64,000 nt of DNA from Thioalkalivibrio thiocyanodenitrificans ARhD 1 (GTDB lineage Bacteria; Pseudomonadota; Gammaproteobacteria; Ectothiorhodospirales; Ectothiorhodospiraceae). The stretch lies in NCBI RefSeq assembly GCF_000378965.1, contig NZ_KB900536.1:2977407-3041406 (forward strand). Direction: 5' to 3'. The translations under genes and the position numbers were made by a program. The notes under the pieces are model-generated. The model was not told the origin of the DNA, searched no databases, and saw only the letters and a program-made list of their open reading frames with translations. The stretch's first letter is position 1. Each line of letters opens with the position of its first letter. Shown here in pieces: positions 1 to 7,616 of the stretch.

Positions 1-152
1 CGGCCGCCCACGCCGATCCAGTTTTCGGGAGCCACCTCCATGAAATCCACGCGCCCGGGCGCGGCGGTTTCCAGGTCCTCCATCAGATCCCGGCGCAGGC
101 CGAGCCCGGCCCCGTGTACCGCGTAGCGGGTTCTGGATTCGTTGTCCGGCAT
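1..152 (-). CDS. DUF692 (MNIO) family enzyme, N-terminal part, cut by window edge
   Basis: The ATG is at 152-150, preceded by AAGGATC on the minus strand, and the frame is open to the edge (50 codons seen). The peptide contains [14 protein letters not shown] and then [10 protein letters not shown]. This matches the N-terminal beta strand and 'E-x-x-PEN' region of DUF692 proteins (MbnB, TglH, HvfB, BufB), which are TIM-barrel multinuclear iron oxidases that convert cysteines of RiPP precursors into oxazolone/thioamide or related copper-binding groups. A DoxX gene and a Cys-repeat precursor lie within 4 kb on the same strand, which supports this reading. The metal ligands lie beyond the edge, so function is inferred from the N-terminus and context. 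Confidence 0.8.
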   Translation of the reverse strand, partial: MPDNESRTRYAVHGAGLGLRRDLMEDLETAAPGRVDFMEVAPENWIGVGG

Positions 153-253
153 GATCCTTAGAGAATTGTCGTGGGTTCAGTTCATTGTACGCAAGAAGCT
201 CCGGAGGGGATTCAGGGCCTGCTCTTCTTCTGATCCGCCAGTTGAACGAGGGG

Positions 254-322
254 GACGCAGAGTCGCGGAGGGCGCGGAGTCACTCATAGAAAAAACTCCG
301 CGTTCTCCGCGTCTCTGCGTTA
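254..322. repeat. Imperfect palindrome of GACGCAGAG/GCGGAG words
   Basis: The left arm (254-280) and right arm (295-322) are near-complementary and surround an A-rich loop. It lies in the 267-bp spacer between the divergent DUF692 and DUF1841 genes. It would form a hairpin in RNA from either strand. Related words occur at 11660-11764 and 12489-12599. Confidence 0.7.
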
Positions 323-419
323 CAGTCCCCTTGTCCGCGCAAGCCCGTCGGTACACCGAGCCACGTGCCCAACGCTTGCGTTCATTCCGTCAATCCTGTC
401 AATCCTGCCCATTCATCCC

Positions 420-845
420 ATGTACGAGCAAGCCTCCCGTGAACAGCTCCGCCGCATGTACGCCGAGGCCTGGCGCAAGCGCCGGTCAGGGGACGCTCTG
501 GAGCCACTGGAGCGGCAGATCGCCGAGCTGGTGGCCGAACACCCAGAGTACCAGCCCATGCTGGAGGGTCCCGATGCGACGCTCGCCGCCGAATTCACCC
601 CCGAGGGCGGGCGGTCCAACCCCTTTCTGCACATGGGCATGCACTTGGCCATCCGCGAGCAGGCGGGTACCGATCGCCCCACGGGCTTTACCGAGGCCTA
701 TCAGCGTGCGGTGCACAAGCTCGGTGCCCACGAGGCCGAGCACGCCATCATGGAATGTCTCGGCACGGCACTCTGGGAGGCCCAGCGCGGCGGACGTATG
801 CCTGATGAGCAGGCCTATCTGGAATGCGTAAGGCGGCTGGCCTGA
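420..845 (+). CDS. DUF1841 family protein
   Basis: 141 aa, soluble, with no signal peptide. The N-terminus SREQLRRMYAEAW, the central NPFLHMGMHLAI and the C-terminal HEAEHAIMECLG are typical of the short proteobacterial DUF1841 family, whose biochemical role is unknown. Conserved His and Glu residues in HLAIREQ and HEAEH could bind a metal, but that is a guess. It is transcribed away from the DUF692 gene. No clear Shine-Dalgarno precedes the ATG, whose upstream sequence (CATTCATCCC) is part of a low-complexity stretch. Confidence 0.8.
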   Translation: MYEQASREQLRRMYAEAWRKRRSGDALEPLERQIAELVAEHPEYQPMLEGPDATLAAEFTPEGGRSNPFLHMGMHLAIREQAGTDRPTGFTEAYQRAVHKLGAHEAEHAIMECLGTALWEAQRGGRMPDEQAYLECVRRLA

Positions 846-904
846 GGGCCAGCCGCCAGAGACAGGATGCAGTCTCAGGTTGGGCTTCGCTGCGCTCAGC
901 AGTC

Positions 905-1011
905 GTAGGTTGGGGTGAACGCAGTGAACCCCAACGCGGTCGCTCGTCGATCCCGGCTCGTCGGGCTTCGTTGCGCTCAGCCCAACCTGCCAGTACCGGA
1001 ATGCATCAGGC
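905..1011. repeat. REP-like palindromes of the GTAGGTTGGGGT type
   Basis: The spacer 846-1073 holds a palindrome of the form GTAGGTTGGGGTGAACGC..GAACCCCAAC and then a related GGGCTTCGTTGCGCTCAGCCCAACCT arm pair. The same family recurs at 17966-18052 and 57919-58010. At 1040-1105 lie short 'CTTGTATCTTGTACTTTG' words. No gene is seen in this spacer. Confidence 0.6.
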
Positions 1012-1073
1012 GTCCGGGTTAAGCGCAGGCACAGGGCACAAGGTAAGACGCACAAGGGGCCTTGACCGTCCCT

Positions 1074-1544
1074 TTACCCTTGTATCTTGTACTTTGTACC
1101 TGCCTTTATCAGCGCATCGACGCTCAGTTTGCCCGGCCCCGTGAACAGCAGCGTCACCAGCATCACCATAAAGAACAGCGGCAGCAGCCAGCCGTTGTCG
1201 CAGACGTTGTAGCCGTTGCCGGCGTGCACGCTGTGCCAGGCGACGATGTCCAGGATAATCAGGGAGATCACGGCAAAGCGGGTGCCCAGCCCGATGACCA
1301 GCGCGATGGCGGCGAGGATCTCCGTCCAGGTGGCCAGGAACCAGGAAAGCCCAACGGGGAGGATGCTGAAGGGGAAGAGAAAGTCATCCTGAATGTGTGC
1401 GAACCAGTTGTCGCCCCGCAGTTTTTCAAGGCCTGCGTTGCCGAACTCGAAGGCCAGCAACAGCCGGATCGGCAGGGTTGCCAGCCATTGCCCGGCGCGG
1501 TCCAGCCCTTCGAAGGCACGTCGTACCACTTCAGCCAGCCACAT
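1074..1544 (-). CDS. DoxX family membrane protein (HvfD/GigD-like)
   Basis: 156 aa from the ATG at 1544, chosen because AGGAGAG sits 7 bases upstream; an in-frame extension to 1619 lacks such a site. The sequence has the DoxX layout: RLLLAFEFGNAGLEKL in the first membrane helix, then three hydrophobic helices (about residues 55-75, 80-100, 115-135). DoxX proteins accompany DUF692/DUF2063 genes in copper- and gold-responsive RiPP clusters (hvf, gig), where a role in membrane redox or metal handling is proposed but unproven. It follows the unknown gene 1616-2377 by 71 bases and probably shares its transcript. Confidence 0.85.
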   Translation of the reverse strand: MWLAEVVRRAFEGLDRAGQWLATLPIRLLLAFEFGNAGLEKLRGDNWFAHIQDDFLFPFSILPVGLSWFLATWTEILAAIALVIGLGTRFAVISLIILDIVAWHSVHAGNGYNVCDNGWLLPLFFMVMLVTLLFTGPGKLSVDALIKAGTKYKIQG

Positions 1545-1615
1545 GGGTTCTCTCCTCTTGATCCGGTGGTCGTGTGCCAGTGATACGCGTCGGATCCGGC
1601 GTTGGATGCACGACG

Positions 1616-2377
1616 TCACAGAGCGGAGGAGAATTCGATGGTGGTGCCCGGTGTGGCCAGTGCCAGGGAACAGTGCTTTGGCAGGATCAGGATGCGGGCT
1701 TCCGCCTGTTGCAGTTCACGCGCTTCGGCATACCGGTCCGCCTGCTCCAGCAGGTACTGCAGGGCCAGCCCCAGCCGTGCGCGCCGGGCACGGGGCAGGC
1801 CCAGCCGCTTCCAGCTGCGCAACGCATGATCCTGACCACTGTCACCCAATGCCCTGAAGCGCAAGACGAGCCGGCGTACCAGTTCGTGCTCGCCCAGGCG
1901 CGCTCGTAGGTCATCGACCAGCGCGCGCGGATCCTCCGGGTCGGCATCCGTCAGACCGGTCAGGCCGGTCCCCAGAAACCGGTGCATGGGTTCTCCCAGA
2001 ACCCGGCCCGCCAGCAGGTCTTCCCGCGCCATCTGCTCGAAATCCGGGTCGATATCGGAACCGGTGCGGCCCCTCAGCTGAGTCAGTGCCATCGCTTCGG
2101 CCCGGTGACCGCTGGGGCGGAACCCGCTGAGCAGATGGTCGAGGACGTCGTGGACAAATACCGACGTGGCAATGGTACTTCCCGTCTCCCGGGTGCTGGC
2201 GATGATCTCCGGATCATCCAGGGTGCTGTTCAGCTTCCATCCCCGGGCGCCGAATCCGTCCATCCAGACCTGCCGGTAGCGTGCGCCGATGGTGATCCGG
2301 GCCTCGTCCACGTAAAGCATGTGCGGCGGATAGGCCAGCACGTCGCGTTCGGGGCAGGCGGGATCATCGGCCGCCAT
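1616..2377 (-). CDS. Hypothetical protein, 253 aa
   Basis: I do not recognise this protein. It is soluble, with no signal peptide or membrane segment. It is Arg/Leu rich in its C-terminal half (DDLRARLGEHELVRRLVLRFRALG, helical) and has a His/Asp-rich central segment (FVHDVLDHLLSGF). An H-x3-DH motif could bind metal, but nothing proves it. It starts 6 bases after the AhpD-like gene ends and precedes doxX on the same strand, so the three probably form one operon under the TetR regulator. Long shadow frames on the opposite strand are not credible genes. Confidence 0.6.
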   Translation of the reverse strand: MAADDPACPERDVLAYPPHMLYVDEARITIGARYRQVWMDGFGARGWKLNSTLDDPEIIASTRETGSTIATSVFVHDVLDHLLSGFRPSGHRAEAMALTQLRGRTGSDIDPDFEQMAREDLLAGRVLGEPMHRFLGTGLTGLTDADPEDPRALVDDLRARLGEHELVRRLVLRFRALGDSGQDHALRSWKRLGLPRARRARLGLALQYLLEQADRYAEARELQQAEARILILPKHCSLALATPGTTIEFSSAL

Positions 2378-2383
2378 GGCGAT

Positions 2384-2956
2384 TCACCGCCCCTGTCCGG
2401 GTCCCTGCCATGCGCGTCCCGCAAAGGCCTCGTCCAGGGGCGTGTCCGCCAGATGATTGGTGTAGTTGCTCAGGGTCTTCAGGCCGATACCAAGCACAAC
2501 CTCCAGGGCCTGCTGCGGGGTAAAGCCGGCGTTGAGGAAATCGTTCACCCGGTCGGGTGCCACCCAGCCCCTTTGTTCCACCATGGCCCGGGTGAACTGG
2601 CGCAGGGCCTCCAGCCGCCGGTCCGCGAGGGTGCGCCCCTCGCGCAGGGCCTCCGTGATCTCGCCGGGCACCTGGTTCATGTCGGCGGTGATGCTGTGGG
2701 CGGCCATGCAGTAGTGGCATTCATGACCGGCACTGACCGTGAGGAGCACCACGTGGCGCTCGGCAACCGACAGGCTGGTTTGCTCGAACAGGGTGCTCAG
2801 CGCCAGGTAGCCCTCGGCCAGTTGCGGGGAGGTGCACATGGTGCGGATCAGGTTCGGCACCATGCCGAACTTGGCGGTACTGGCCTCGAACGCCGGGCCG
2901 GCCTCCCGGGGGGCGGAAGCATCGTCGTGGCAGGGGAATCGGGTGGTCGCGTTCAT
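2384..2956 (-). CDS. Carboxymuconolactone decarboxylase / AhpD-like protein
   Basis: 190 aa. The key motif GHECHYCMAAH (about residues 77-87) is the E-x-x-C-x-x-C-x3-H redox centre of the AhpD-like branch of the CMD family, which uses the Cys pair for thiol peroxidase or alkylhydroperoxidase chemistry. The helical remainder fits the all-alpha CMD fold. An inverted TGACCGG palindrome (2981-2996) lies 25-40 bases upstream of the ATG and matches that before tetR, so expression is probably derepressed by the TetR ligand. It leads the operon continuing to the unknown gene and doxX. Confidence 0.88.
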   Translation of the reverse strand: MNATTRFPCHDDASAPREAGPAFEASTAKFGMVPNLIRTMCTSPQLAEGYLALSTLFEQTSLSVAERHVVLLTVSAGHECHYCMAAHSITADMNQVPGEITEALREGRTLADRRLEALRQFTRAMVEQRGWVAPDRVNDFLNAGFTPQQALEVVLGIGLKTLSNYTNHLADTPLDEAFAGRAWQGPGQGR

Positions 2957-2980
2957 GTGGTAATCTCCTTCACGGCAAAG

Positions 2981-2996
2981 ATGACCGGTCGGTCAA
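2981..2996. promoter_or_regulatory. TetR operator copy 1
   Basis: The plus strand reads ATGACCGGTCGGTCAA. Its reverse complement TTGACCGACCGGTCAT matches the site at 3635-3650 in 14 of 16 positions. It sits between tetR and the AhpD-like gene. Confidence 0.75.
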
Positions 2997-3015
2997 GTTG
3001 GTGGCCAAAAAAACG

Positions 3016-3621
3016 TCAATCTGCAGGGGAGGGGATGCGTATATCGCTCACTGCGGGGCCCAGCTCCAGGATCAGGCGTGCATCGTTGCGTGTCCTGGCG
3101 AGCAGGAGCACCCCCTCCAGGTAGGCGAGCATCGCCTCGGCCGTGGCGCGCGGATCCGTCCCCGTCAGGATGCCTTCGGCCAGGGCGTCCTCCAGGGCAG
3201 CCTGGAAATACCCACGGATGCGCTGCAGGAGGGACTCCACCTTGATACGGATGGGTTCATCGTGGGCGGCCAGTTCCAGCCCCAGGTTGCCGAACGGGCA
3301 TCCCGGCAGATGCCCGGTGCCGGCCGCGGTGCCCGCCTGGTGGTCGTGGAGGTGCCGTACAAAGGCCTCGAAGCGTTCCATGGGGGGGGTCCGGCGATCG
3401 AAGGCCGGAACGAGCAGTTGGTCTTCGAAGATCTCAAAGTGGTCCTCCAGCATGGCCAGAGTCAGGGCCTGTTTGCTGGGAAAGAAGTGATAGAAGCTGC
3501 CCTTTCGCACCCCGGACCGGGCACAGATCTCCGCCACGCCGACCGCACCGTAGCCACGCAGGTGGATGAGGGAGCGGGCGTTGTCCAGCAGACGCCGCCG
3601 CGTGTCGGGTGAGGTTGCCAT
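3016..3621 (-). CDS. TetR/AcrR family transcriptional regulator
   Basis: 201 aa. The N-terminal helix-turn-helix is clear (VAEICARSGVRKGSFYHFFPSKQAL, residues about 28-52), with the family's typical 'GSFYHFF-SK' recognition helix. The C-terminal ligand domain includes the TetR_C-like segment GCPFGNLGLELA around residues 107-118. This N-terminal sequence and 'PGCPFGNL' are seen in regulators of electrophile or reactive-aldehyde responses (NemR/YxaF-like). It probably represses itself and the AhpD-like gene through the palindromes on both sides of it. Confidence 0.9.
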   Translation of the reverse strand: MATSPDTRRRLLDNARSLIHLRGYGAVGVAEICARSGVRKGSFYHFFPSKQALTLAMLEDHFEIFEDQLLVPAFDRRTPPMERFEAFVRHLHDHQAGTAAGTGHLPGCPFGNLGLELAAHDEPIRIKVESLLQRIRGYFQAALEDALAEGILTGTDPRATAEAMLAYLEGVLLLARTRNDARLILELGPAVSDIRIPSPAD

Positions 3622-3634
3622 GCCTGGATCCTAG

Positions 3635-3650
3635 TTGACCGACCGGTTAA
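3635..3650. promoter_or_regulatory. TetR operator copy 2 (autoregulation)
   Basis: TTGACCGACCGGTTAA, an imperfect dyad TTGACC-N4-GGTTAA, lies 14-29 bases upstream of the tetR ATG. The same site in the opposite sense stands before the AhpD-like gene. Confidence 0.75.
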
Positions 3651-3681
3651 ATACAAGCCTGGGCCGCATCTGCGAACGCCC

Positions 3682-3719
3682 ATAAAAGGAAAGGCCGCGA
3701 TCCGATCCGGATCGCGGCC
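3682..3719 (-). terminator. Rho-independent terminator after the precursor gene
   Basis: A perfect GC-rich hairpin (3693-3719, stem GGCCGCGATCC) is followed on the minus strand by TTTCCTTTT. It closes the transcript of the 3756-4058 gene before tetR. Confidence 0.85.
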
Positions 3720-3755
3720 CGCACATGGTTGGGAGGAACGGGGTGGCGAGTGCGC

Positions 3756-4058
3756 TCAGTTGCTGCCGCAGCGGCCTTCACCGCACTTGCCTTCCGAACC
3801 CTTGTCCTTGTCGGACGAGGCGTCACCGCCGCACTTGCCTTCGGCATCCTTGTCCTTGTCGGACGAGGCGCCGCCGCAACGGCCTTCACCGCAGCGGCCT
3901 TCGCCGCCGTGCTTGTCGGCCACGGTGTAGCCGCTGGACAGGCTCTGCATGCTGAAGGGGTTCTCGGCGGCAGAGGCCATGGGAGCGACGGCCATTGAGC
4001 CGACGAACAGGGCGCCCAGGGCTGCGGCACCGAGAGGCTTGCGAATATTGCTGGACAT
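3756..4058 (-). CDS. HvfA/BufA2-like copper RiPP precursor with five EG(K/R)CG motifs
   Basis: 100 aa. The start has AAGGAGA 6 bases upstream. A signal peptide ends near ASAAENPF (residue ~30). The mature part carries five EGxCG units (EGRCG, EGRCG, EGKCG, EGKCG, EGRCG) spaced by SSDKDKD/SSDKDKG linkers, and the only five cysteines are all in these motifs. EGKCG repeats after a Sec signal define the HvfA-type precursors whose cysteines are modified by a DUF692 enzyme plus a DUF2063 partner to bind copper in the periplasm. It stands 118 bases downstream of an ECF sigma/anti-sigma pair on the same strand and ends at a strong terminator. Modification here is inferred. Confidence 0.88.
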   Translation of the reverse strand: MSSNIRKPLGAAALGALFVGSMAVAPMASAAENPFSMQSLSSGYTVADKHGGEGRCGEGRCGGASSDKDKDAEGKCGGDASSDKDKGSEGKCGEGRCGSN

Positions 4059-4176
4059 GGTGATTCTCCTTGCTCATTCGTCTGGGTTTGTGAGACCCGG
4101 GCCAGGGAGGCTTTCGAGTCTGGGCATGATACGTTTCATCGCGTCGGGTGGATTCAGGTGCTGCGCGTTCCCGAAG

Positions 4177-4881
4177 TCAGAGCTCCATCCAGGGGCCTCG
4201 ATAGACGTTCGGCCCCGCCGGAGAATCCATGGGGATGTCGCTGACGCGTTCGATGGTCACGGCCACCTGTGCCTGATAGGGCTGGCGATCCGTAATCGGC
4301 ATGGCGAGAGTCGCCTGGCCGTATTCCGGAAGGACGCCCACGGCACGCACCGTGCCGTCCGGCCACACCAGCCACAGGACGCAGACCTCGCCCTCGGGCA
4401 TCTCGGGCGGGGACAGGGCCCGTGCCCGGATCTGTTGCCCGCCCGCGGCGGCTGTCACCACCCAGCCCATGGCATCACTGCCGGATTCGGCGATCATCGC
4501 CACCCGTTCGGGCATCGCGTCCGGCGCCCGGGTGGGCGGATCCACGGGCAGCACCAGCAGCACGAGGGCGACAGCCGTGGCGGCAAAGCCCATGCCCCGC
4601 CAGAAGGCAAGGCTGTTCCAGAGCCCGTGCCGCCGGGCCGTCGAGCCCGAAGCCTCGACGCGTCCGGAGACGGTCGTCCAGATCCGCTCCGGCACCCGGG
4701 CCTCGGGCGCCGCCGTCCAGGCCATGCCGGCGAGACGTTCCTCCCACGCGGCGACCCGGGCCTGCAGGTCCGGGTCCCGGACGAGCAGGCGCTCGAAACG
4801 CCGCCGGGCCGCACCGCGCAGGGTGCCCAGCGCATACTCGGCAGCGAGCCGCCGGCGCAGTTCCGGGTTGTCATAGTTCAT
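4177..4881 (-). CDS. Anti-sigma factor (RskA/ChrR-like membrane protein)
   Basis: 234 aa. The N-terminal helix region (RRRLAAEYALGTLRGAARRRFE, residues 9-30) is the 'AEYVLGTL' zinc-less anti-sigma domain. A single membrane helix lies at about residues 101-117 (ATAVALVLLVLPV), followed by a C-terminal periplasmic RskA domain ending in ITIER/PAGPNVYRGPW. Such proteins hold an ECF sigma factor at the membrane until a periplasmic signal. The gene starts 12 bases after the sigma gene ends, a co-transcribed pair. Confidence 0.88.
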   Translation of the reverse strand: MNYDNPELRRRLAAEYALGTLRGAARRRFERLLVRDPDLQARVAAWEERLAGMAWTAAPEARVPERIWTTVSGRVEASGSTARRHGLWNSLAFWRGMGFAATAVALVLLVLPVDPPTRAPDAMPERVAMIAESGSDAMGWVVTAAAGGQQIRARALSPPEMPEGEVCVLWLVWPDGTVRAVGVLPEYGQATLAMPITDRQPYQAQVAVTIERVSDIPMDSPAGPNVYRGPWMEL

Positions 4882-4893
4882 GGCGGGGACCTC

Positions 4894-5448
4894 TCAGACG
4901 TCCAGACACTTCCTCAGTTGCTCCAACCCCCGCCGGATCCACGTCTTGACCGTGCCCAGGGGCGTGCGGGTCAGTTCCGCCACTTCAGCGTGGCTAAGGC
5001 CCTGAAAATAGGCGATCTCCAGACAACGGCGCTGATCATCGCTCAATTGGCCGAGACAGTCCCGGAGCCTGTCGCTGTCATTGTCGAGGCCGTCCGGTCC
5101 GGGTGCCGTGTTCCACTCATCCATGAGGAACTCCAGGTGTGCCGGGTCCTGCAGCGTAATCTGACGGCGATTGCGTCGCAGAGTGTCAAGGGCGCCGTTG
5201 CGCACGATGGTCACCAGCCAGGTGACCGGGCTGGCCAGGTGGGGACGGTAATCCCCCGCCCGGTGCCAGATCTTCACGTAGGCGTCCTGCAGGCACTCCT
5301 CGGCCAGGGCCTCGCTGTTCAATATACGCACGGCGATGGCAAACAGTTTCGGCGAGGTTGCGCGATACAACTGTTCGAAGGCGGCCCGGTTGCCGAGGGC
5401 GCATTGGCTGAGCAGTTGTGCGAGGTCGGGGGATCGGGCGTTTGTCAC
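4894..5448 (-). CDS. ECF RNA polymerase sigma factor
   Basis: 184 aa if the GTG at 5448 is used. Region 2 (FEQLYRATSPKLFAIAVRIL..LAEECLQDAYVKIW) and region 4 (DDQRRCLEIAYFQGLSHAEVAELTRTPLGTVKTWIRRGLEQLR) are complete. It resembles sigma-K-like ECF factors paired with RskA anti-sigmas. The frame stays open to 5595, but that extension covers CAAGATACAAGATG repeat words and is improbable; neither start has a good Shine-Dalgarno. Sigma/anti-sigma pairs control DUF692/DoxX RiPP clusters elsewhere (for example rpoQ-gig in Cupriavidus), so the adjacent Cys-repeat precursor is the likely target (inference). Confidence 0.88.
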   Translation of the reverse strand: MTNARSPDLAQLLSQCALGNRAAFEQLYRATSPKLFAIAVRILNSEALAEECLQDAYVKIWHRAGDYRPHLASPVTWLVTIVRNGALDTLRRNRRQITLQDPAHLEFLMDEWNTAPGPDGLDNDSDRLRDCLGQLSDDQRRCLEIAYFQGLSHAEVAELTRTPLGTVKTWIRRGLEQLRKCLDV

Positions 5449-5521
5449 GGGATCGCAGGGTGGGGGGGCAGAGACAAGATACAAGATGCCGGCTGCAAGG
5501 GGAAACCCGTTGCCGGGGCCA

Positions 5522-6202
5522 TCAGGCTTTGGACGCGGCCTTCCCCTGCCTCCCGGATCCCGCCTCCTGTATCCCGGTTTTTCCCTTGTATTCACACAGA
5601 TCCGAAATGATGCAGTCCGGGCATTTGGGGTTGCGCGCCGTACAGGTGTAGCGCCCGTGCAGGATCAGCCAGTGGTGGGCGTCCTTGAGGAATTCGAGGG
5701 GGATGACCTTGAGCAGTTTCTTTTCCACGGCCAGCGGCGTTCCGCCCGGGGCGAGCCCGGTGCGGTTGGCCACCCGGAAGATGTGTGTGTCCACGGCCAT
5801 GGTGGGTTCGCCGAATGCGGTGTTGAGGATCACGTTGGCGGTCTTGCGGCCCACCCCGGGCAGGGCTTCCAGGGACTCCCGGTCCCGGGGCACTTCACCG
5901 CCGTGCCGTTCGACGAGGATGCGGCAGGTCCGGATGATGTTCTCGGCCTTGCTGTTGTAGAGGCCAATGGTCCGGATGTGGTCCTTCAGGCCTTCGAGCC
6001 CCAGGTCCAGGATCGCCGTCGGCGTATCGGCCACGGGAAACAGACTGGCCGTGGCCTTGTTGACGCCCTTGTCCGTGGCCTGCGCCGACAGCACCACCGC
6101 CACCAGCAGCTCGAAGGGCGTGCGGTAGTTCAGCTCCGTGGTGGGATGCGGGTTCGCGGCGCGAAGGCGCTCGAAGATCTCGCGGCGCTTGGAAGCGTTC
6201 AT
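5522..6202 (-). CDS. nth: Endonuclease III
   Basis: 226 aa from the ATG at 6202. It is the bifunctional DNA glycosylase/AP lyase for oxidised pyrimidines. It shows the helix-hairpin-helix LPGVGRKTANVIL with the catalytic Lys, the catalytic Asp in VDTHIFRVANR, and the [4Fe-4S] ligands C-x6-C-x2-C-x5-C (CTARNPKCPDCIISDLC). It lies directly after rnfE, as nth does in E. coli. The C-terminal tail after CEYKGKTG (about 15 residues) is encoded by repeat-like CTCCTGTATCCCG sequence and looks like a late extension. Confidence 0.96.
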   Translation of the reverse strand: MNASKRREIFERLRAANPHPTTELNYRTPFELLVAVVLSAQATDKGVNKATASLFPVADTPTAILDLGLEGLKDHIRTIGLYNSKAENIIRTCRILVERHGGEVPRDRESLEALPGVGRKTANVILNTAFGEPTMAVDTHIFRVANRTGLAPGGTPLAVEKKLLKVIPLEFLKDAHHWLILHGRYTCTARNPKCPDCIISDLCEYKGKTGIQEAGSGRQGKAASKA

Positions 6203-6296
6203 GGGTGTGAACGCAGATACCGGATACGGGACGCAGGCGGGCAAACCACATCCTGCCGGTCTCCTGTATCCCGCATCATCCTGTTTCCGCGCCTTC

Positions 6297-6983
6297 TCAG
6301 CCCGCTGCCCCGGCCGGCTGCGGGGCGCGCACGGCGGCGCGCTTCGCCAGCCCCGAGTCGATGATGTTCTTCAGGGCGATGAGCAGCCCCAGGGCGATGA
6401 ACGCGCCCGGGGGCAGCAGGGCCAGCAGAAAGCCCCGGTATTCCCGAATGAGCGTCAGGCTGAAGCCGCGCGCCGCCTCGCCGAACATGAGATGGGCATC
6501 GGACAGCAGGGTGCCGTGGCCCACCACCTCGCGCAGAGCGCCCAGGGCCACCAGCACGCAGGTGAAGCCCAGGCCCATGGCCAGACCGTCGGCCAGCGCC
6601 TTGGGGATGGGCTGCTTGGAGGCGAAGGCCTCGGCCCGCCCGATGATGGCGCAGTTGGTGACGATCAGCGGAATGAAGATCCCGAGGATCAGGTAGAGCT
6701 CGTGGAAAAAGGCGTTCATGGCCAGTTCAATGGCGGTCACCACCGAGGCGATGATCAGCACGAACACGGGGATGCGGATCTCGGGACGCACCCAGTGGCG
6801 GATCAGGGAGACGGTCACGTTGGAGGCCACCAGCGTCAGCGTGGTGGCAAGCCCCAGGCCCAGGGCGTTGATCACCGTTCCGGAGATGGCCAGCAGCGGA
6901 CACAGGCCCAGGAGCTGCACCAGCCCCGGGTTGTTGTGCCAGAAGCCGTTGGCGTTGATCTCGCGGTAGGTGATGTCACTCAA
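6297..6983 (-). CDS. rnfE: Rnf complex subunit E
   Basis: 228 aa, starting at a TTG (6983) preceded by AGGAGGA; the start overlaps the rnfG end by 8 bases. It is an integral membrane protein of the NqrD/RnfE family with six helices. It carries the conserved half-channel cysteines in [12 protein letters not shown] and [15 protein letters not shown], which with RnfA coordinate the intramembrane Fe-S cluster. It is part of the ion-translocating ferredoxin:NAD+ oxidoreductase. Confidence 0.95.
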   Translation of the reverse strand: MSDITYREINANGFWHNNPGLVQLLGLCPLLAISGTVINALGLGLATTLTLVASNVTVSLIRHWVRPEIRIPVFVLIIASVVTAIELAMNAFFHELYLILGIFIPLIVTNCAIIGRAEAFASKQPIPKALADGLAMGLGFTCVLVALGALREVVGHGTLLSDAHLMFGEAARGFSLTLIREYRGFLLALLPPGAFIALGLLIALKNIIDSGLAKRAAVRAPQPAGAAG

Positions 6984-7614
6984 GGGGGGATTCCTCCTCG
7001 TCCGCCGTTTCGCGCATGAACACGGTGTCGCGATGGGCCTCGAAGTATACCAGCGTGTCACGCACCGCTGTCACCACGGCCCGGGCGGTGATGGTGGCGC
7101 CGGTGAACTGGTCGAAGACGCCGGCGTCACGGCGCACGGCCCACTGATTGTAGGCCGGGTTTGCCAGGCTGCGGCCGTCGAAGTCCAGGATCCAGTCGGA
7201 GCGCTGCACCTCGATATCGTCGCCCAGGCCCGGGGTCTCCCGGTGGGCGACCACCCGCACGCCGGCCACCTCGCCGTACTCCTCCACGCCCACCAGCAGG
7301 CGAATGGGGCCGCTGTACCCGCCCGGGGCAATGACCGTGAACACCACGGCCACCGGTTCGTCTCCCAGGTAGGCCCGGTAGGCCATCAGGTCCGTTCCCC
7401 CCAGCAGCTCGTCGGACAGCGGGATGGCGTCCTCCAGGATGTCATTGTCGTAGGCCTCGTGCTGCAGGATCGCGTGCAGGCTGGACAGCATGATGGCCTC
7501 TTCGTTGGCGGCGATCCGATCCGCCGTGCCCTGGAACACGAACGCCACCAGACCCGCACCGACCACGCCGAACAGGGCCAGCAGCACGCCGGACATGAGG
7601 ATGTTGCGCACCAC
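6976..7614 (-). CDS. rnfG: Rnf complex subunit G (covalent FMN)
   Basis: About 212 aa. GTG codons at 7614 and 7611 and an ATG at 7596 are possible starts; the first lies just after the rnfD stop and no Shine-Dalgarno decides between them. One N-terminal helix ([22 protein letters not shown]) anchors a periplasmic FMN-binding domain. The FMN attachment motif TGATIT is present ([12 protein letters not shown]), where the last Thr is esterified to FMN by ApbE. No apbE is in the window. Confidence 0.93.
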   Translation of the reverse strand: MVRNILMSGVLLALFGVVGAGLVAFVFQGTADRIAANEEAIMLSSLHAILQHEAYDNDILEDAIPLSDELLGGTDLMAYRAYLGDEPVAVVFTVIAPGGYSGPIRLLVGVEEYGEVAGVRVVAHRETPGLGDDIEVQRSDWILDFDGRSLANPAYNQWAVRRDAGVFDQFTGATITARAVVTAVRDTLVYFEAHRDTVFMRETADEEESPLE

Positions 7615-7616
7615 GG

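Noticed and set aside
3949-5610. A 553-codon plus-strand frame over the ECF sigma/anti-sigma genes
   Set aside because: The minus strand carries recognisable region 2/region 4 sigma motifs and an anti-sigma protein; the plus frame is low-complexity shadow.
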